DNA of 64,000 bases, taken from NCBI GenBank assembly GCA_017482355.1, contig JAFUNJ010000012.1:62001-126000 (forward strand), given 5' to 3'. Under the pieces are notes generated by a model. The model did no database searches. It was not told the DNA's origin and worked only from the letters and a program-made list of their open reading frames with translations. Within the stretch, counting starts at the first letter, position 1. Each line of letters starts with the position of its first letter. The position numbers were made by a program, and so were the translations under genes. This DNA comes from Clostridia bacterium. GTDB lineage: Bacteria > Bacillota > Clostridia > Oscillospirales > CAG-272. This document shows, one piece after another, positions 8,411-16,709 of this stretch.

Positions 8411-9141
8411 CAAATGCAAAATCCCCCGTCAACCGAAAGCACTTGACCGGTTATAAAGGACGCGCCGTCAGACGCTAAGAAGTATATCGCCTCGGCAACC
8501 TCCTCAGGTGTGCCGATGCGACAAAGCGGCGTTGATTCGGACAATTCACTCATAGTCTTCTCAGTCAGAGACTCATTCATTTCAGTCGCAATTACACCGG
8601 GCGCTATGCAGTTGACTCTGATCCCCGAAGGACCAAGCTCCTTAGCAAGCGCCTTTGTCAAACCGATCACCGCCGCCTTAGAAGCAGAATAAACGCTCTC
8701 GCAGGAAGAACCGCTGATTCCCCACATTGAAGAAACGTTAACGATACTTCCCTTGTGCTCCTTCAGCATGTATTTCACAGCTTCGCGCGAGCAGTAATAG
8801 GTTCCGTTATAATTGATGCCGTTAACGCGGTCAAATTCATCGTCGGTAACGTCAGTAATAAGCCCGAACGAGCACACTCCTGCGTTATTGACAAGCACGT
8901 CAATGCTTCCGAACCTCGCATATACGTCGCCGAAGAGACGAGTGACCTCGTCTGATCTTGAAACGTCAACCTTATATGTGATAGCGGAAAGCCCTTCCCT
9001 ATTAAGTTCATCGCAAAGAGCGTCAGCCCCTTCCTTTGAATTGTTATAACAAATAACTGTATTGTATCCGCGCGTAGCGAAGATCCTTGCTGTAGCACGT
9101 CCAATTCCGCGTGATGCGCCTGTAATTATCGCAGTCCTCAT
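8410..9141 (-). CDS. short-chain dehydrogenase/reductase, FabG-like
   Basis: This 243-residue classical SDR probably reduces a 3-oxoacyl thioester with NAD(P)H. The cofactor loop TGASRGIGRA at about 7-16, NNAG near 88-91, the catalytic SS...YSASK (Ser, Tyr and Lys around 138-155) and the IAPGVIATEMNE segment are present, and the C-terminus SVDGGFCI matches FabG-type ends. It is alone rather than in a fatty-acid operon; the acyl carrier protein gene is 17 kb away. A FabG role is therefore likely but a sugar or alcohol dehydrogenase is possible. It has its own promoter. Confidence 0.85.
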   Translation of the reverse strand: MRTAIITGASRGIGRATARIFATRGYNTVICYNNSKEGADALCDELNREGLSAITYKVDVSRSDEVTRLFGDVYARFGSIDVLVNNAGVCSFGLITDVTDDEFDRVNGINYNGTYYCSREAVKYMLKEHKGSIVNVSSMWGISGSSCESVYSASKAAVIGLTKALAKELGPSGIRVNCIAPGVIATEMNESLTEKTMSELSESTPLCRIGTPEEVAEAIYFLASDGASFITGQVLSVDGGFCI

Positions 9142-9177
9142 AGCTTCTCCTTAAAAGCCGCAAATGCGGCTAACGAC

Positions 9178-9206
9178 ATTATAACATGTAAGAAGTCTTT
9201 TTTCAA
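9178..9206 (-). promoter_or_regulatory. sigma-A promoter for the SDR gene
   Basis: On the minus strand: TTGAAA (9206-9201), 17 bases, TATAAT (9183-9178). A small AGCCGCA/TGCGGCT hairpin (9156-9171) follows in the leader. Confidence 0.75.
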
Positions 9207-9285
9207 TAAAATTTCTTGAAATTATCACATTACTGTCACATTCGAAGTTTATAATATAAGCACAAAGATAAAAAAGGAGCACATC

Positions 9286-10776
9286 ATGAACAATCCTTAC
9301 AATCAGAATCCCGAAAACAACGAGCCGATGACCGAGCAAAATGCGGCAAACGCTCAGCAGGCCGCACAGCAAGAGTTTCCTAAAGCCGAGCCGTTTGAGA
9401 ACAACGCACAAGCCGTAAATCAGGAATACTCACCTCAAAACCGTCCGTATACTCAGAGCGCATATAATCAGCAGTATACACCGAACTACAGCGAACAAAG
9501 ACAGAACGCTCAGTACGCTCAGAACGGCTATCAGCGTCCGCAGTATAACGGGTATTACGGCAACGCAGGATATTACGGTCAGCAGACGCCTCAGACGCCC
9601 TATCAGCAGGCTAACAAACCTCAGATGCATGCTCAGAAGCCCGAGAAAAAACGCGCTTCAAAGGGCTTTGTAATAGGAATGATGGGTATCGCTCTTGCAG
9701 CATCCTTCTTGCTCAACGTTTTTACCTGTGGTATTATGAACCTGCCCTCAAGCGGTATGAGCATATTCACTCCCGCGGACGTAATCATTCAGTACGCGCC
9801 CAAAAACGAAGCAGCTACTCCGATAACGGACAAGGGTGTCTCAGCGTATGTTGCATCCATTGCCGCTAATTCGGTAGTAGAGGTATCAACAGAAACAGTT
9901 GAAACCGACGCATATTACGGTCAGTACATTACTGAGGGCGCGGGAAGCGGAGTAATTATCTCAACGTCCGAGAACGGAAGCTACATTCTCACGTGCGCTC
10001 ACGTTATTGACGGCGCGGCAAAAATAACTGTCAAGCTTAAGGACGGAACCGTTTACGAGGCAGACTCTTATATCTGCGACGCTGAAAGCGACGTAGGTGT
10101 TATCAAGCTCAACGTTAATGGTCTCCCTGCCGTAACCGTCGGTAACTTCGACGAGGTAGTCGTTGGTGAGACGGTAGTTGCGATCGGTAACCCGCTCGGA
10201 ACCCTCGGCGGATCTGTAACCAACGGAATTGTCAGCGCTCTTGACCGCGATATCATTATCGACGGGACGACTTACCATCTCCTCCAGACAAATGCAGAGA
10301 TCAACCCCGGAAACTCGGGCGGCGGTCTCTTCAATGCTAAGGGAGAGCTCATCGGTATCGTCAATGCTAAATCAGTTGGTGAAAATATTGAAGGTCTTGG
10401 ATTTGCTATCCCCGTGTCCGACGCTATTGCGATCATGACAGACCTCATCGAAAAGGGATACGTTTCCGGCAGAGTTAAGCTCGGATTTGAACTGTTTGAG
10501 ATTCAGAACGAGGAGGATATAAGAAACTGGTTCAAGTATTACAGATACTTCTCCGACTACGGTGTATATATCGCTTCCGCTGAAAACTCGAACTTCCAGG
10601 AGGGTGACCTTCTCGTCGCTATCGATGGTAATAAGATAACCTCCATCGCAGACGTCAAGGCACTTCTTCAGGAATTTGAGGTTGGTCAGACTGTAACAGT
10701 TACAGTATCGAGATACGTTGGAAACAAAGTAAAAATATTCGATTACCAGCTCAAATTGACCGAAAAGATGCCGTAA
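9286..10776 (+). CDS. membrane-anchored HtrA/DegP-type serine protease with PDZ domain
   Basis: This is a cell-surface quality-control protease. Residues 1-120 are a cytoplasmic tail very rich in N, Q, Y and P. A single membrane segment at about 127-149 is followed by a trypsin-like domain with His239 (TCAHV), Asp269 (ESDVGVIKL) and Ser344 (NPGNSGGGL). A PDZ domain covers roughly 395-490. The 496-residue layout matches Firmicutes HtrA. AAAAAGGAG precedes the ATG. TATAAT (9250-9255) is a plausible -10, but no good -35 is seen, so an alternative sigma factor or an activator may be needed. A two-component pair follows; control of htrA by such a pair is known in Bacillus, and only inferred here. 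Confidence 0.92.
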   Translation: MNNPYNQNPENNEPMTEQNAANAQQAAQQEFPKAEPFENNAQAVNQEYSPQNRPYTQSAYNQQYTPNYSEQRQNAQYAQNGYQRPQYNGYYGNAGYYGQQTPQTPYQQANKPQMHAQKPEKKRASKGFVIGMMGIALAASFLLNVFTCGIMNLPSSGMSIFTPADVIIQYAPKNEAATPITDKGVSAYVASIAANSVVEVSTETVETDAYYGQYITEGAGSGVIISTSENGSYILTCAHVIDGAAKITVKLKDGTVYEADSYICDAESDVGVIKLNVNGLPAVTVGNFDEVVVGETVVAIGNPLGTLGGSVTNGIVSALDRDIIIDGTTYHLLQTNAEINPGNSGGGLFNAKGELIGIVNAKSVGENIEGLGFAIPVSDAIAIMTDLIEKGYVSGRVKLGFELFEIQNEEDIRNWFKYYRYFSDYGVYIASAENSNFQEGDLLVAIDGNKITSIADVKALLQEFEVGQTVTVTVSRYVGNKVKIFDYQLKLTEKMP

Positions 10777-10779
10777 TTG

Positions 10780-10808
10780 TTGCATTAACCCAAGAGATAA
10801 TGTATAAT
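10780..10808 (+). promoter_or_regulatory. sigma-A promoter for the two-component operon
   Basis: TTGCAT (10780-10785), 17 bases, TATAAT (10803-10808), placed directly after the htrA stop codon. Confidence 0.75.
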
Positions 10809-10811
10809 TAA

Positions 10812-10843
10812 GGGGGACGGTAGCGTTACCGTTCCCCTATTTT
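10812..10843 (+). terminator. hairpin ending htrA and starting the response-regulator leader
   Basis: GGGGGACGGTA pairs with TACCGTTCCCC (one G-T pair) around a GCGT loop, followed by TATTTTAT. It lies just after the -10 box, so it can both end htrA transcripts and form the extreme 5' structure of the following mRNA. Confidence 0.65.
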
Positions 10844-10860
10844 ATAAGGATGGTTCGTTT

Positions 10861-11538
10861 ATGTACAATATTCTCGTTGTAGACGACGAAATGCAGATCA
10901 GAAAGCTAATAAAAAAATATGCAGAATACGAGGGTCACGACGTAACAGAAGCCGAAGACGGCGCACAGGCAGTACGCCTATGCGAAAATCGTCGCTTCGA
11001 TATAATTATTATGGACGTGATGATGCCCGAGCTCGACGGCTTTTCCGCAAGCCGAATGATACGAAGCTTCTCCGATACGCCGATACTTATTCTCTCAGCA
11101 CGTGGTGAGGAATACGACAAAATAAGCGGATTCCGCATTGGTGTCGACGATTACGTCGTAAAGCCATTCTCGGGAAAGGAGCTCATGCTCCGCATTGACG
11201 CTATTATGAAGCGTATCAATGCGCCTAAAAAGGAAGAAAACAAAGAATTGTTCAAACACGGCGGCTTTGAGATCGACTTCGCCGCGCGAACGGTTACGAT
11301 AGACGGAGAGCGCACATATCTGTCCCCAAAGGAATACGATCTTCTTTACTATATGTGCAAAAACAAGAACATAGCGCTGACGCGCGAACGCCTCATAACC
11401 GAAGTGTGGGGCTACGACTTTTACGGCGATGACAGAACGCTTGATACTCACGTAAAGCTTTTGCGCAAAAGCTTAAAGGACTACAGCAGTATGATCGTCA
11501 CGCTGCGAGGGGTGGGATACCGTTTTGACACAGAGTAA
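10861..11538 (+). CDS. OmpR/PhoB-family response regulator
   Basis: A receiver domain (residues 1-118) with VVDDE acidic pocket, phospho-acceptor Asp in IIIMDVMMPELDG near residue 52, the ILSAR Thr/Ser switch position and KPF lysine. It is joined to a winged-helix DNA-binding domain ending VTLRGVGYRF. Length 225 is standard. It overlaps the histidine kinase gene by 14 bases, so the two are translated together. The upstream HtrA gene suggests an envelope-stress role; this is inference. Confidence 0.95.
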   Translation: MYNILVVDDEMQIRKLIKKYAEYEGHDVTEAEDGAQAVRLCENRRFDIIIMDVMMPELDGFSASRMIRSFSDTPILILSARGEEYDKISGFRIGVDDYVVKPFSGKELMLRIDAIMKRINAPKKEENKELFKHGGFEIDFAARTVTIDGERTYLSPKEYDLLYYMCKNKNIALTRERLITEVWGYDFYGDDRTLDTHVKLLRKSLKDYSSMIVTLRGVGYRFDTE

Positions 11539-12982
11539 TTCTCGCAAGCCGAAGATCCGCCTGAAGCTGTTTGCGTTCATGGCGGGTTTTACAGGAGTTG
11601 TGCTTCTCCTTTTGTGGCTTCTTCAGGTCGTGTTTCTCGGCACGATTCACCGTAGCGTCAGAGTTTCCGAGACAAAGGATATAGCGAAGAAGCTTGCTTC
11701 GTATACAGAAGCACCGATAACTCTCGAAAGCAAGGCGGAAAAACTCGCAAGAAGCAAATCGGTCTGTATCGTCGCATACCGATTCGACAGAATCAGGGCA
11801 AAAGAAATGTTCTCATGCGACATCACCGAAAACTGCGTTATTCACTCAATGGAAAATGGCGAGCTTATTTCGATGCACCGTAAAGCAATGGAAAACGGCG
11901 GAAGCTTGCTTTGCTATTATTCCTACAATTCCGAAAGAAGCGAATATGAGTTGACAAACGAGGTAAGTGACGGACAGTCGATAGTATATTCATTTATCGT
12001 CAAGGACGCACGAGGAGACGACATGCTCTTCATCATCAACTCAGAAGTTGCCCCCGTAGCTTCTACTGTAAGGACGCTGAATTATCTGCTCGTGATCATA
12101 AGCATAACGATGATAATTTTATCGGTCATCTTGACCCTGATCCTATCATCGTCAATAACCAAGCCGATAACCAGAATCAACTCGTCGGCAAAGGAGCTTG
12201 CAAAGGGCAATTACAGCGTCAACTTTGAAGGCGGATCATACCGCGAGGCGGAGGAGCTTTCAGAGACACTCACATACGCTTCCTCGGAGCTTTCACGAGT
12301 CGAAAAGCTCCGCTCAGAGCTGATTGCTAACACAACTCACGACCTTCGCACGCCTCTTACAATGATAACCGGATACGCCGAGCTTATGCGCGACCTCGAA
12401 GGTGAAAACACACCCGAAAACGCCGCCATTATAGCAGATGAAGCGAAGAGAATGACTTCGCTCGTCAACGATATGCTCGAAATATCCAAGCTTGAAAACG
12501 GCGTCGCAAAGGCAAATTTCGAACAATTCAACATAACTGAATCAGTTGCCGCCGAGATTGAAAAATATCAGGAGTTCTGCCGCAAGGACGGCTACACTCT
12601 GCGCTTTGAAGCGAATGAAAGCGTCGTTGTCAAAACAGACCGAACGAAAATAACTCGCGCACTTCTGAACCTCGTTAATAACGCCTTGACCTATACAGGC
12701 AACGACAGGACAGTAATCGTTCGCCAGGAGCGCTACTTCAACGGCGAAAGAGACGTTCTGCGCTATTCGGTCATCGACTCGGGCGAAGGAATCCCAGAGG
12801 ATAAGCTTCCTCTTATTTGGGACAGATACTATAAGGTCGACAGTCCGCACAAGCGCTCCGCACAAGGAAGCGGCCTTGGTCTCTCTATCGTCAATAAGCT
12901 GATGACGCTCATCGGCGGACGTTGTGGAGTTCTCTCCTCAAACGGCAACGGAAGTATTTTTTGGATAGAAATAGACATATAA
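11525..12982 (+). CDS. sensor histidine kinase (HAMP, HisKA, HATPase)
   Basis: The partner kinase of the regulator just upstream. The first membrane helix is at about 14-38, an extracellular sensor region runs to about 178, and a second helix lies near 179-205. Then come HAMP, the H-box NTTHDLRTPLTMITGY, the N-box LLNLVNNALTY, the G1 box DSGEGIP and the G2 box GSGLGLSIV. The start is TTG at 11525, inside the regulator gene, with GAGGGGTGG about twelve bases upstream; a later ATG (11579) would cut into the first helix. The sensor domain is of no type I recognise. Confidence 0.92.
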   Translation: MTQSNSRKPKIRLKLFAFMAGFTGVVLLLLWLLQVVFLGTIHRSVRVSETKDIAKKLASYTEAPITLESKAEKLARSKSVCIVAYRFDRIRAKEMFSCDITENCVIHSMENGELISMHRKAMENGGSLLCYYSYNSERSEYELTNEVSDGQSIVYSFIVKDARGDDMLFIINSEVAPVASTVRTLNYLLVIISITMIILSVILTLILSSSITKPITRINSSAKELAKGNYSVNFEGGSYREAEELSETLTYASSELSRVEKLRSELIANTTHDLRTPLTMITGYAELMRDLEGENTPENAAIIADEAKRMTSLVNDMLEISKLENGVAKANFEQFNITESVAAEIEKYQEFCRKDGYTLRFEANESVVVKTDRTKITRALLNLVNNALTYTGNDRTVIVRQERYFNGERDVLRYSVIDSGEGIPEDKLPLIWDRYYKVDSPHKRSAQGSGLGLSIVNKLMTLIGGRCGVLSSNGNGSIFWIEIDI

Positions 12983-13015
12983 GAAAAGCACCCGAAAGGG
13001 TGCTTTTCTGTTTTG
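12982..13015 (+). terminator. intrinsic terminator between convergent kinase and permease genes
   Basis: AGAAAAGCACCC/GGGTGCTTTTCT around a GAAA tetraloop. A-rich and T-rich flanks let it work for both the kinase (+) and the permease (-). Confidence 0.88.
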
Positions 13016-13019
13016 TATT

Positions 13020-14084
13020 TTAATCCTCAAGCTTCATATATCCGTCTTTAACAAGTCCAATCTTGCGAAGGATCTCGTTTATTATAAATGAAAGGACTGC
13101 GGGAAGAATGAAACAAATAAGAATAAGTCCTATCCAATTAAGAGCTGTAACGTCCGCAGTATATCCGTTCGTCTTGTCATACCAACCGAGGATCATACCG
13201 ATAGGTCCGAGAAGTCCGCAGGTACCCATACCGGAATTGATCGCCGCGCCGTACATACGGAGTCCGAAGACGCAGACTGCAAGAGGTCCGGTAATTGCAG
13301 AAGCAAGCGTAGGAGCTATCCATATCTGCGGATGGCGAATAATGTTCGGCATCTGAAGCATACTCGTGCCGATTCCCTGCGAAAGCAGACCGCCCCATTT
13401 GTTCTCTCTGAAGCTGATAACAGCAAAGCCGACCATCTGCGCACAGCATCCGGCAACAGCCGCCGCGCCTGCGATAGCAAGTCCTTCGTTGCCGTTCGTT
13501 AAAGCGCTGCCCGTAAGACAAAGTCCTGCGCAAATAGCGGCGCTGGATATCGGAAGCGTGAGTACCACACCGATAACGACAGAAATAATAAGTGAAGCAA
13601 CAAACGGTGCCTGAAGCGAAGCCCAACCGATAAAGTCGCTTATATAACCTACGCCCTTGCCAATATAAGGAGCAACAAGAATAGCAAGTCCGCATCCGAC
13701 AAGAATCGTAGTAAAAGGTGTAACGATAATATCAACCTTTGTCTTCTTGGAAACAAGCATTCCAACTTCAACCGCGGCAATAGCGATAAAGAAAACCGCA
13801 AGAGGTCCGCCCGCACCTCCGAGAGCGTTTGCCGCATGACCGACAGCCGCAGCCGAGAAGATAACGAGGGGATGCGCCTTAAGCGAATAAGCAATTGCCG
13901 CCGCCATAGCAGGGCCCGCCATCGCCTGCGCATAGTCACCTATCTTAATAAGGAATTCAAGCTTCGGTATCATACCGAGCACCTTGAATATCGTACCGAT
14001 AAGAAGTGACGCAAAAAGCCCTTGCGCCATTGCGCCCATGGCGTCTATAAAATAGCGCTTCAGAATCTTCTTTACCATTTTCAT
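13020..14084 (-). CDS. PTS_EIIC_2-type membrane permease
   Basis: A 354-residue polytopic protein, glycine- and alanine-rich, with about ten hydrophobic segments. It resembles the PTS sugar transporter EIIC family (Pfam PTS_EIIC_2), with GHAANALGGAGGPLAVF, LPISSAAICAGLCLTGSAL and GTCGLLGPIGMILGW as family-like stretches. No EIIA or EIIB domain is fused or adjacent, so its substrate and whether it is driven by PTS phosphorylation cannot be told. It follows rsgA by 27 bases in the same direction and has a GGAGG ribosome site, so the two probably share a transcript. Confidence 0.8.
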   Translation of the reverse strand: MKMVKKILKRYFIDAMGAMAQGLFASLLIGTIFKVLGMIPKLEFLIKIGDYAQAMAGPAMAAAIAYSLKAHPLVIFSAAAVGHAANALGGAGGPLAVFFIAIAAVEVGMLVSKKTKVDIIVTPFTTILVGCGLAILVAPYIGKGVGYISDFIGWASLQAPFVASLIISVVIGVVLTLPISSAAICAGLCLTGSALTNGNEGLAIAGAAAVAGCCAQMVGFAVISFRENKWGGLLSQGIGTSMLQMPNIIRHPQIWIAPTLASAITGPLAVCVFGLRMYGAAINSGMGTCGLLGPIGMILGWYDKTNGYTADVTALNWIGLILICFILPAVLSFIINEILRKIGLVKDGYMKLED

Positions 14085-14111
14085 GCCTCCGAAAATTATT
14101 GTAAACTTATG

Positions 14112-15023
14112 TTATTTATCCCACTTATTCTTGCCCTTGAGGTCGTTATAAATTGACACGAAGCTGTCGTGACGGCTCTTGACTATCTCTCCACGCTTTA
14201 CCGCATCGTAAATAGCACAGCCGTCCTCGCAAAGATGAGTACAGCGCGTATAGCGGCATCCGCCGATATACTTGTCAAACTCGGGAAATGTGTATAAGAG
14301 ATCTTCCTTATCGAAGAAATCGAACCGAACAAAATCAAGAAGCGAAAAACCGGGAGTATCGGCAACGTAACCGTCTGTCCCGTCACCGAAAAGCTCTGAA
14401 AGAGGATAAAGCTCAACATGTCGGGTCGTATGCTTGCCGCGCGCGATCTTCGCGCTTATCTCACCCGTTTCAAGCTCAAGCTCGGGAAAAAGCGCAGTCA
14501 TAAGCGTCGATTTTCCGACACCTGAAGCCCCTGCAAAGCAGGAGATAAGTCCTTTACATTCATCGTGAATATACTGCCTTATTTCCGGCACGGCACTGTT
14601 GTCCTTTCCCGAAATAAAGGTCTTGAAGCCAGAGCGCTCGTAAATATCGGCAAGCTCGCGCGCCTTTTGCGGCGCAATATCTGCCTTTGTAACGGTAATA
14701 ACGGGACGGATACCGCAATGCTCTGATATACAGGTCAGCTTGTCTATACTAAGAAGCGCCGGCTCCGGCTCAGCGGCTGCAAAGGTTATGAAGATAACGC
14801 CGACGTTCGATATCGGCGGACGGATAAGACAGTTTTTCCGCTCGTCGATACCGTGAAGAACGTATCCACCCTCGTCAAGAACAGTAACGTCATCACCGAT
14901 ACAGGGCTTTACGCTCTCGTGACGAAACGCACCCTTCGCCTTGCAGGATATAGTCTCACCGCTACTCAGACGAATAAAATAAAGACCGCCTATTCCCTTT
15001 ATCAGCTTTCCTTTTAATTCCAT
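14112..15023 (-). CDS. rsgA: ribosome small subunit-dependent GTPase A
   Basis: RsgA is a 30S maturation GTPase that helps position the decoding centre. The order is an N-terminal OB fold (about 1-70), a circularly permuted GTPase domain with TKAD (G4), GASGVGKSTL (G1) and DTPGFS (G3), and a C-terminal zinc-binding segment with CRYTRCTHLCEDGC. Length 303 is normal. It has its own promoter and leads the permease gene. Confidence 0.95.
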   Translation of the reverse strand: MELKGKLIKGIGGLYFIRLSSGETISCKAKGAFRHESVKPCIGDDVTVLDEGGYVLHGIDERKNCLIRPPISNVGVIFITFAAAEPEPALLSIDKLTCISEHCGIRPVITVTKADIAPQKARELADIYERSGFKTFISGKDNSAVPEIRQYIHDECKGLISCFAGASGVGKSTLMTALFPELELETGEISAKIARGKHTTRHVELYPLSELFGDGTDGYVADTPGFSLLDFVRFDFFDKEDLLYTFPEFDKYIGGCRYTRCTHLCEDGCAIYDAVKRGEIVKSRHDSFVSIYNDLKGKNKWDK

Positions 15024-15050
15024 AATAATTCCCCGTTATTTGATACTAAC

Positions 15051-15079
15051 ATTTTATAACACTTTTCACGAAAAATCAA
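15051..15079 (-). promoter_or_regulatory. sigma-A promoter for rsgA
   Basis: Minus strand: TTGATT (15079-15074), 17 bases, TAAAAT (15056-15051). Confidence 0.65.
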
Positions 15080-15090
15080 GTATTTAGTCA

Positions 15091-15116
15091 AAAAAGAAAA
15101 GGGAGCGTTCGCTCCC
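15091..15116 (-). terminator. intrinsic terminator of the glp operon
   Basis: On the minus strand GGGAGC-GAAC-GCTCCC begins right after the DUF1667 stop codon and is followed by TTTTCTTTTTT. Confidence 0.9.
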
Positions 15117-15467
15117 TTAATCAATGTTCTTTGTCGCTATAATGTTACTGCCGCAAACGTCGGTCAGAATTACGTCTCCAACCCTTACAGGTGCTGTAAC
15201 AGACGCTTTTCTTATCTCTTCCATAACGGTAAAAATATCGGCTTTAGCAACGGGCGTTTCGGTTTTTACGCTGACCATTACGTCATCTCGGTTAGATACG
15301 CGAACGATAGAGGTAACGGTTCTCTTCGGCGCAACAACCTCTTCCTCGCCGTAATAGCGCCCTCTCGGGCATGAATTTCCCGTGACGAAAACGTTATCGC
15401 CGTCTACGGTTACGTTAAGCGTACATCCGCGCGGACAAAGTATGCAAGTAAGATTTCTTTCCATCAC
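15117..15467 (-). CDS. DUF1667 cysteine-rich protein of the glycerol-3-phosphate oxidation operon
   Basis: A 116-residue protein with an N-terminal CILCPRGCTLNV motif and a further Cys in GNSCPRGRYYGEEE, the DUF1667 pattern, probably binding an Fe-S cluster or metal. In Clostridia this domain accompanies GlpA/GlpB-like oxidoreductases; it may relay electrons, but no reaction is proven. It overlaps the upstream FAD enzyme gene by four bases and is the last gene before the terminator. Confidence 0.85.
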   Translation of the reverse strand: MMERNLTCILCPRGCTLNVTVDGDNVFVTGNSCPRGRYYGEEEVVAPKRTVTSIVRVSNRDDVMVSVKTETPVAKADIFTVMEEIRKASVTAPVRVGDVILTDVCGSNIIATKNID

Positions 15468-16708
15468 ATTTCCTCCAGATCGACTCTTATGTCGCCGTTA
15501 GCGGTACGAAGCTTATCTGCCTTCAGCGTGATCTTTTCCATTTCACCGGGTGTCGCGCGAAGCTTGATCGCCGTCGCAATAACGTTATCTCCGCTCTTTA
15601 CGGTAAACTTGACCTTACCGAACGGTGCGGTAACACGAAGGAAAATATCGGTATCTCCTCCGCGAGTATTGACCCTCTGCGGAAGAACGTAACGAACTCC
15701 GTTGCCCGCAACCGCCTTCACTCTGTTCTCTGCTTTGTCTAACCCCTTAACGTAACTTGCCGCGCCCTTACCTGCGATCTCCGCCTCGTCGGAGACGTAG
15801 TCAACGAGATCATGTACCTGAAGCACGTTTCCGCAAGCGAATATACCGCTTACGTCGGTCATTCTGTTTTCATCAACAACAGCGCCGCCCGTTATAGGAT
15901 CCATTCCGATTCCCGCGCCTCTCGTCAGCTCGTTTTCGGGAATGAGACCGACGGAAAGAAGAAGCGTATCGCAAGGAATGTATCTCTTTGTTTCGGGCTT
16001 GACCTGGCGTCTATCGTCAACCTCTGCAATCGTAACGCCCGTAAGACGCTCATTTCCGTGTATCTCTGCAACAGTCGTGCTGAGGTAAAGCGGGATACCG
16101 TAGTCCTCAAGACACTGTACTATGTTTCTCGTAAGTCCGCCCGAATACGGCATAATTTCGCATACCGCCTCGACCTTTGCGCCCTCAAGCGACATTCTTC
16201 TTGCCATGATAAGACCGATGTCACCCGATCCGAGAATCACAACTCTCTTACCGACGGAATAGCCCTCACAGTTGATAAGCTTCTGCGCGCATCCCGCGCT
16301 GAACACGCCCGAAGGACGCGTTCCCGGGATATTAAGCGCACCGCGGCTTCTTTCGCGACAACCCATAGCGAGAATAACCGCCTTCGCCTGAAGCTTAAGA
16401 ATTCCGCTTGTGTTCGTCGCGGTAACGACCTTATCGGGTGTTACCGAAAGCACGGTCGTATCTGCATAAACGGTAATACCGCGCTTTTCGACCTCAAGCT
16501 TATAGTGATTTGCATATTCGGGACCCGTCAGTTCACGACCAAGTTTATGAAGACCGAAGCCATTGTGAATGCACTGACGAAGAATTCCGCCGACCTCTTT
16601 TTCGCGGTCGATGATCACTACGTCGGTAATTCCGCTGTCAAACGCGGCAACAGCCGCCGCCATTCCGGCAGGACCTCCGCCGATTATTACTATATCGTGG
16701 TTTTCCAT
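15464..16708 (-). CDS. FAD/NAD(P)-dependent oxidoreductase, GlpB-like subunit
   Basis: A 414-residue pyridine-nucleotide-disulfide-type flavoprotein. The N-terminal IIGGGPAGMAAA loop binds FAD, VILGSGDIGLIMARR in the middle binds NAD(P), and GIFACGNVLQVHDLVD is the second FAD motif. LRQCIHNGFGLH carries a cysteine seen in this subfamily. Its place between a GlpA-like dehydrogenase and DUF1667 indicates a partner in anaerobic glycerol-3-phosphate oxidation. One base separates it from the glpA-like stop. Confidence 0.87.
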   Translation of the reverse strand: MENHDIVIIGGGPAGMAAAVAAFDSGITDVVIIDREKEVGGILRQCIHNGFGLHKLGRELTGPEYANHYKLEVEKRGITVYADTTVLSVTPDKVVTATNTSGILKLQAKAVILAMGCRERSRGALNIPGTRPSGVFSAGCAQKLINCEGYSVGKRVVILGSGDIGLIMARRMSLEGAKVEAVCEIMPYSGGLTRNIVQCLEDYGIPLYLSTTVAEIHGNERLTGVTIAEVDDRRQVKPETKRYIPCDTLLLSVGLIPENELTRGAGIGMDPITGGAVVDENRMTDVSGIFACGNVLQVHDLVDYVSDEAEIAGKGAASYVKGLDKAENRVKAVAGNGVRYVLPQRVNTRGGDTDIFLRVTAPFGKVKFTVKSGDNVIATAIKLRATPGEMEKITLKADKLRTANGDIRVDLEEM

Positions 16709-16709
16709 A